Assembly (NCBI GenBank): GCA_017883345.1
Contig: JADGNT010000215.1
Coordinates: 1 to 7,668, forward strand
DNA length: 7,668 nt
Direction: 5' to 3'
Source: Candidatus Solibacter sp.
GTDB taxonomy: Bacteria; Acidobacteriota; Terriglobia; Bryobacterales; Bryobacteraceae
In this document: piece by piece, positions 6,062 through 7,668 of the stretch
Layout of the letters: each line of letters starts with the position of its first letter
How positions within the stretch are numbered: position 1 is the stretch's first letter
Position numbers and translations under genes: made by a program
The notes under the pieces: generated by a model
The model's database searches: none
Told to the model about the DNA's origin: nothing
The model's input: the letters and a program-made list of their open reading frames with translations, nothing else

Positions 6062-6553
6062 ATGGAGCGAACGATTTCCTTCACACTCAACGGAAGGCCG
6101 GCGAGCGTGAAGGTGGAAGACGAGCGCATGCTGCTATGGGTGTTGCGAAGCGACCTGGGACTGACCGGTACGAAGTTCGGCTGCGGCGAAGGCTTGTGCG
6201 GGGCCTGCACGGTGATTGTGAACCAGCAGGCGGTCCGTTCCTGTTCGGTGCCGGTCAAGGACGTTGCCGGCAAGCAGGTCCTCACGATTGAGGGGCTCGG
6301 GCAATCCGGGCTGCACGCCATACAGGCGGCCTTCGTGAAACACCACGCGTTCCAGTGCGGATACTGCACGCCGGGGATGATCCTCAATGCCTACGCGCTG
6401 CTGCTCAAAACGCCCAAGCCGACGCCCGAGCAGATTACACGCCACATGGAAGATAACCTGTGCCGCTGCGGCGCGCATGTGCGAATCCTGGTTGCCATCC
6501 AGGAAGCCGCCATCCAGCAATCCTCAGCCGCTTCGCGGGGAGGTGCGCGATGA
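6062..6553 (+). CDS. iorA: [2Fe-2S] subunit of a molybdenum hydroxylase (isoquinoline 1-oxidoreductase alpha / xanthine dehydrogenase small-subunit type)
   Basis: A 163-residue protein that passes electrons from the molybdenum site through two [2Fe-2S] clusters. The N-terminal plant-ferredoxin-like domain (1-75) has Cys41, Cys46, Cys49 (CGEGLCGAC) and Cys61; the C-terminal helical domain has Cys99 and Cys102 (QCGYCTPGM) and Cys134 and Cys136 (NLCRCG). All eight cluster ligands are present. Length is typical for the stand-alone small subunit. GGGAGG at 6051-6056, 5 bases before the ATG, fixes the start. There is no signal peptide; it probably crosses the membrane bound to the Tat-signal subunit encoded next, whose ATG overlaps this stop (ATGA). 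No FAD subunit gene lies between the two, which favours the IorAB-type two-subunit enzyme using a cytochrome or other acceptor. The family is certain; the substrate, and so the exact symbol, is not. Confidence 0.92.
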   Translation: MERTISFTLNGRPASVKVEDERMLLWVLRSDLGLTGTKFGCGEGLCGACTVIVNQQAVRSCSVPVKDVAGKQVLTIEGLGQSGLHAIQAAFVKHHAFQCGYCTPGMILNAYALLLKTPKPTPEQITRHMEDNLCRCGAHVRILVAIQEAAIQQSSAASRGGAR

Positions 6554-7668
6554 AACCGGTCGATGGCACGGAAAATGGCGTTGCCGGCCTGAGCCGCCGG
6601 GAACTCCTGGCCATGGCCGGTCCTGGTCTGTTCCTCTGTTTCAGTGTCGATTGGCTCGCCGCGCAGGAGCCCGCGCGGCTGCCGGCGAGGCAGGGCTATC
6701 CCACGGACATTAACGCCTATTTGCGAATCGGCCCCGATGGTCGGGTCACTTGCTTTGCCGGGAAGGTGGAACTGGGCCAGGGCGCGATGACGGTGCTGGC
6801 ACAGATCCTTGCCGAGGAACTCGACGTGGCATACGACTCGGTGGACATGGTGCTGGGCGATACGGAGTTGTGCCCGTACGACATGGGCACGTTCGGTTCG
6901 ATGAACGTGCGCTATTTCGGCCCGGCCTTGCGAGGCGCGGGCGCCGAGGCGAAAGCGATCCTCCTGCAGATGGCGGGCGAGCAACTGCAAGCGCCGGCCG
7001 CCCGGTTGCAGGTAAAGGCGGGGGTAGTGACGGATCCCAACACGCCCGGCAAGAGCGTGACCTACGGGCAATTGGTCCAGGGAAAGCGCATCGAGCGTCA
7101 CCTTGAGGGCGTGCCCGTGAAACCGGTTACGGCATATAGCGTTGTCGGTCACACGGCGCCGCGCAAGGACGCACTCGACAAAGTCACCGGCAAGGCGAAG
7201 TACTGCGGCGATTTCATGTTTCCGGGAATGCTGCACGCCCGGTTGGTACGCCCGCCGGCGCACGGCGCGAAGTTCAAGGAGGCCGACACCAGCGCCGCGG
7301 AAAAGGCCGGCGCGCGCATCGTCAGAGACGGCGGAATGGTAGCCGTGCTGCACGAACGGCCCGACCTCGCCGACCGAGCGTTGGGACTGGTGAAGGCGCA
7401 GTTCGAGCGGCCCGAGCCGACGATGGATGACAAGACCATCTTCGACCACCTGCTGAAGACCGCGCCGCCGCTACAGAATGTGGGCGCCAGCGGGGATCTC
7501 GCGGAGGGAGAGAAAGCCTCGGGGACAATCGTGGAAGAAACCTACCTCAACAGCTACGTGGCGCACGCGCCGATGGAAACCCATTCGGCCACGGCTGTGG
7601 TGGAGGACGGCAGGGCTACCGTGTGGGCCAGCACGCAGGCGCCGTTTTCGCTGCGGACACAGGTAGCG
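6550..7668 (+). CDS. iorB: Molybdopterin-binding subunit of a molybdenum hydroxylase (isoquinoline 1-oxidoreductase beta type), 5' part
   Basis: The first 373 codons are present; the frame is open at the right edge, and family members are usually about 700 residues. ATG at 6550 overlaps the upstream stop by 4 bases and has GGGGAGG about 6 bases before it. The N-terminus is a Tat signal (LSRRELLAMAG, residues 14-24, hydrophobic to about 38, cleavage near AAQ), so the enzyme is periplasmic or membrane-attached. GKVELGQGAMT (71-81) is the conserved cofactor-domain motif of the IorB-type N-terminus, followed by LAEELDV. The a/b hammerhead region starts near 209 (DKVTGKAKYCGDF, MLHARLVRPP). AHAPMETHSATA (338-349) matches the first molybdopterin-binding segment, and STQAPFSLR follows as expected. 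It oxidises an aldehyde or N-heterocycle by hydroxylation with water; the substrate is not readable. The catalytic Glu near the C-terminus is beyond the window. Confidence 0.92.
   Translation, partial: MKPVDGTENGVAGLSRRELLAMAGPGLFLCFSVDWLAAQEPARLPARQGYPTDINAYLRIGPDGRVTCFAGKVELGQGAMTVLAQILAEELDVAYDSVDMVLGDTELCPYDMGTFGSMNVRYFGPALRGAGAEAKAILLQMAGEQLQAPAARLQVKAGVVTDPNTPGKSVTYGQLVQGKRIERHLEGVPVKPVTAYSVVGHTAPRKDALDKVTGKAKYCGDFMFPGMLHARLVRPPAHGAKFKEADTSAAEKAGARIVRDGGMVAVLHERPDLADRALGLVKAQFERPEPTMDDKTIFDHLLKTAPPLQNVGASGDLAEGEKASGTIVEETYLNSYVAHAPMETHSATAVVEDGRATVWASTQAPFSLRTQVA

Noticed and set aside
3801..6110. 769-codon open frame on the plus strand
   Set aside because: It is antisense to two well-supported genes, crosses their spacer and the palindromic element, and its length is explained by high GC third positions. 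No known motif was seen.
6391..7449. 352-codon open frame antisense to the molybdenum hydroxylase genes
   Set aside because: It overlaps two certain genes and has shadow-frame composition.

Overview
The window looks like a GC-rich bacterial chromosome segment. Gene content suggests an Acidobacteriota-type soil bacterium (Bryobacterales/Solibacter-like): exported NHL beta-propeller paralogues, a twin-arginine (Tat) exported sugar isomerase/epimerase-like protein, a Tat-exported molybdenum hydroxylase, large orphan genes, and complex palindromic repeats between genes. This placement is inferred from gene types and style; there is no rRNA or marker gene to confirm it.

Layout. (1) Positions 1-1486, minus strand: two tandem paralogous genes for exported NHL-repeat propellers. 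The downstream copy runs off the left edge. A 113-bp four-hairpin palindromic element (312-424) sits at the junction and appears to lie in frame inside the 5' end of the downstream copy. (2) 1487-1691: a divergent spacer holding a small, apparently frameshifted exported-peptide ORF. (3) 1692-3797, plus: a 701-residue protein I do not recognise. (4) 3834-4838, minus: a 334-residue protein with a transthyretin/carboxypeptidase-regulatory-like N-terminus and an unknown C-terminal domain. Its start codon and a perfect TATAAT lie inside an inverted repeat. (5) 4872-5837, minus: a Tat-exported xylose-isomerase-like TIM-barrel protein. (6) 5838-6061: a divergent control region carrying a second, unrelated 76-bp palindromic element. 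(7) 6062-7668, plus: a two-gene operon for a molybdenum hydroxylase, the [2Fe-2S] subunit followed by the molybdopterin subunit (IorA/IorB type), the latter cut by the right edge.

How the genes fit together. The two propellers were probably co-transcribed (4-bp stop/start overlap with a strong Shine-Dalgarno). The hydroxylase subunits clearly form an operon and probably export as a complex on the Tat signal of the large subunit. The isomerase-like gene and the 334-residue gene are 33 bp apart on the same strand and may be one transcript, with the inverted repeat between them setting expression of the second. I see no single pathway joining all genes. No tRNA, rRNA, CRISPR array, integrase or transposase gene is present. 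The most unusual features are the junction element at 312-424, the loss of one putative metal-ligand His in the truncated propeller paralogue, and the inverted repeat over the start of the 334-residue gene.
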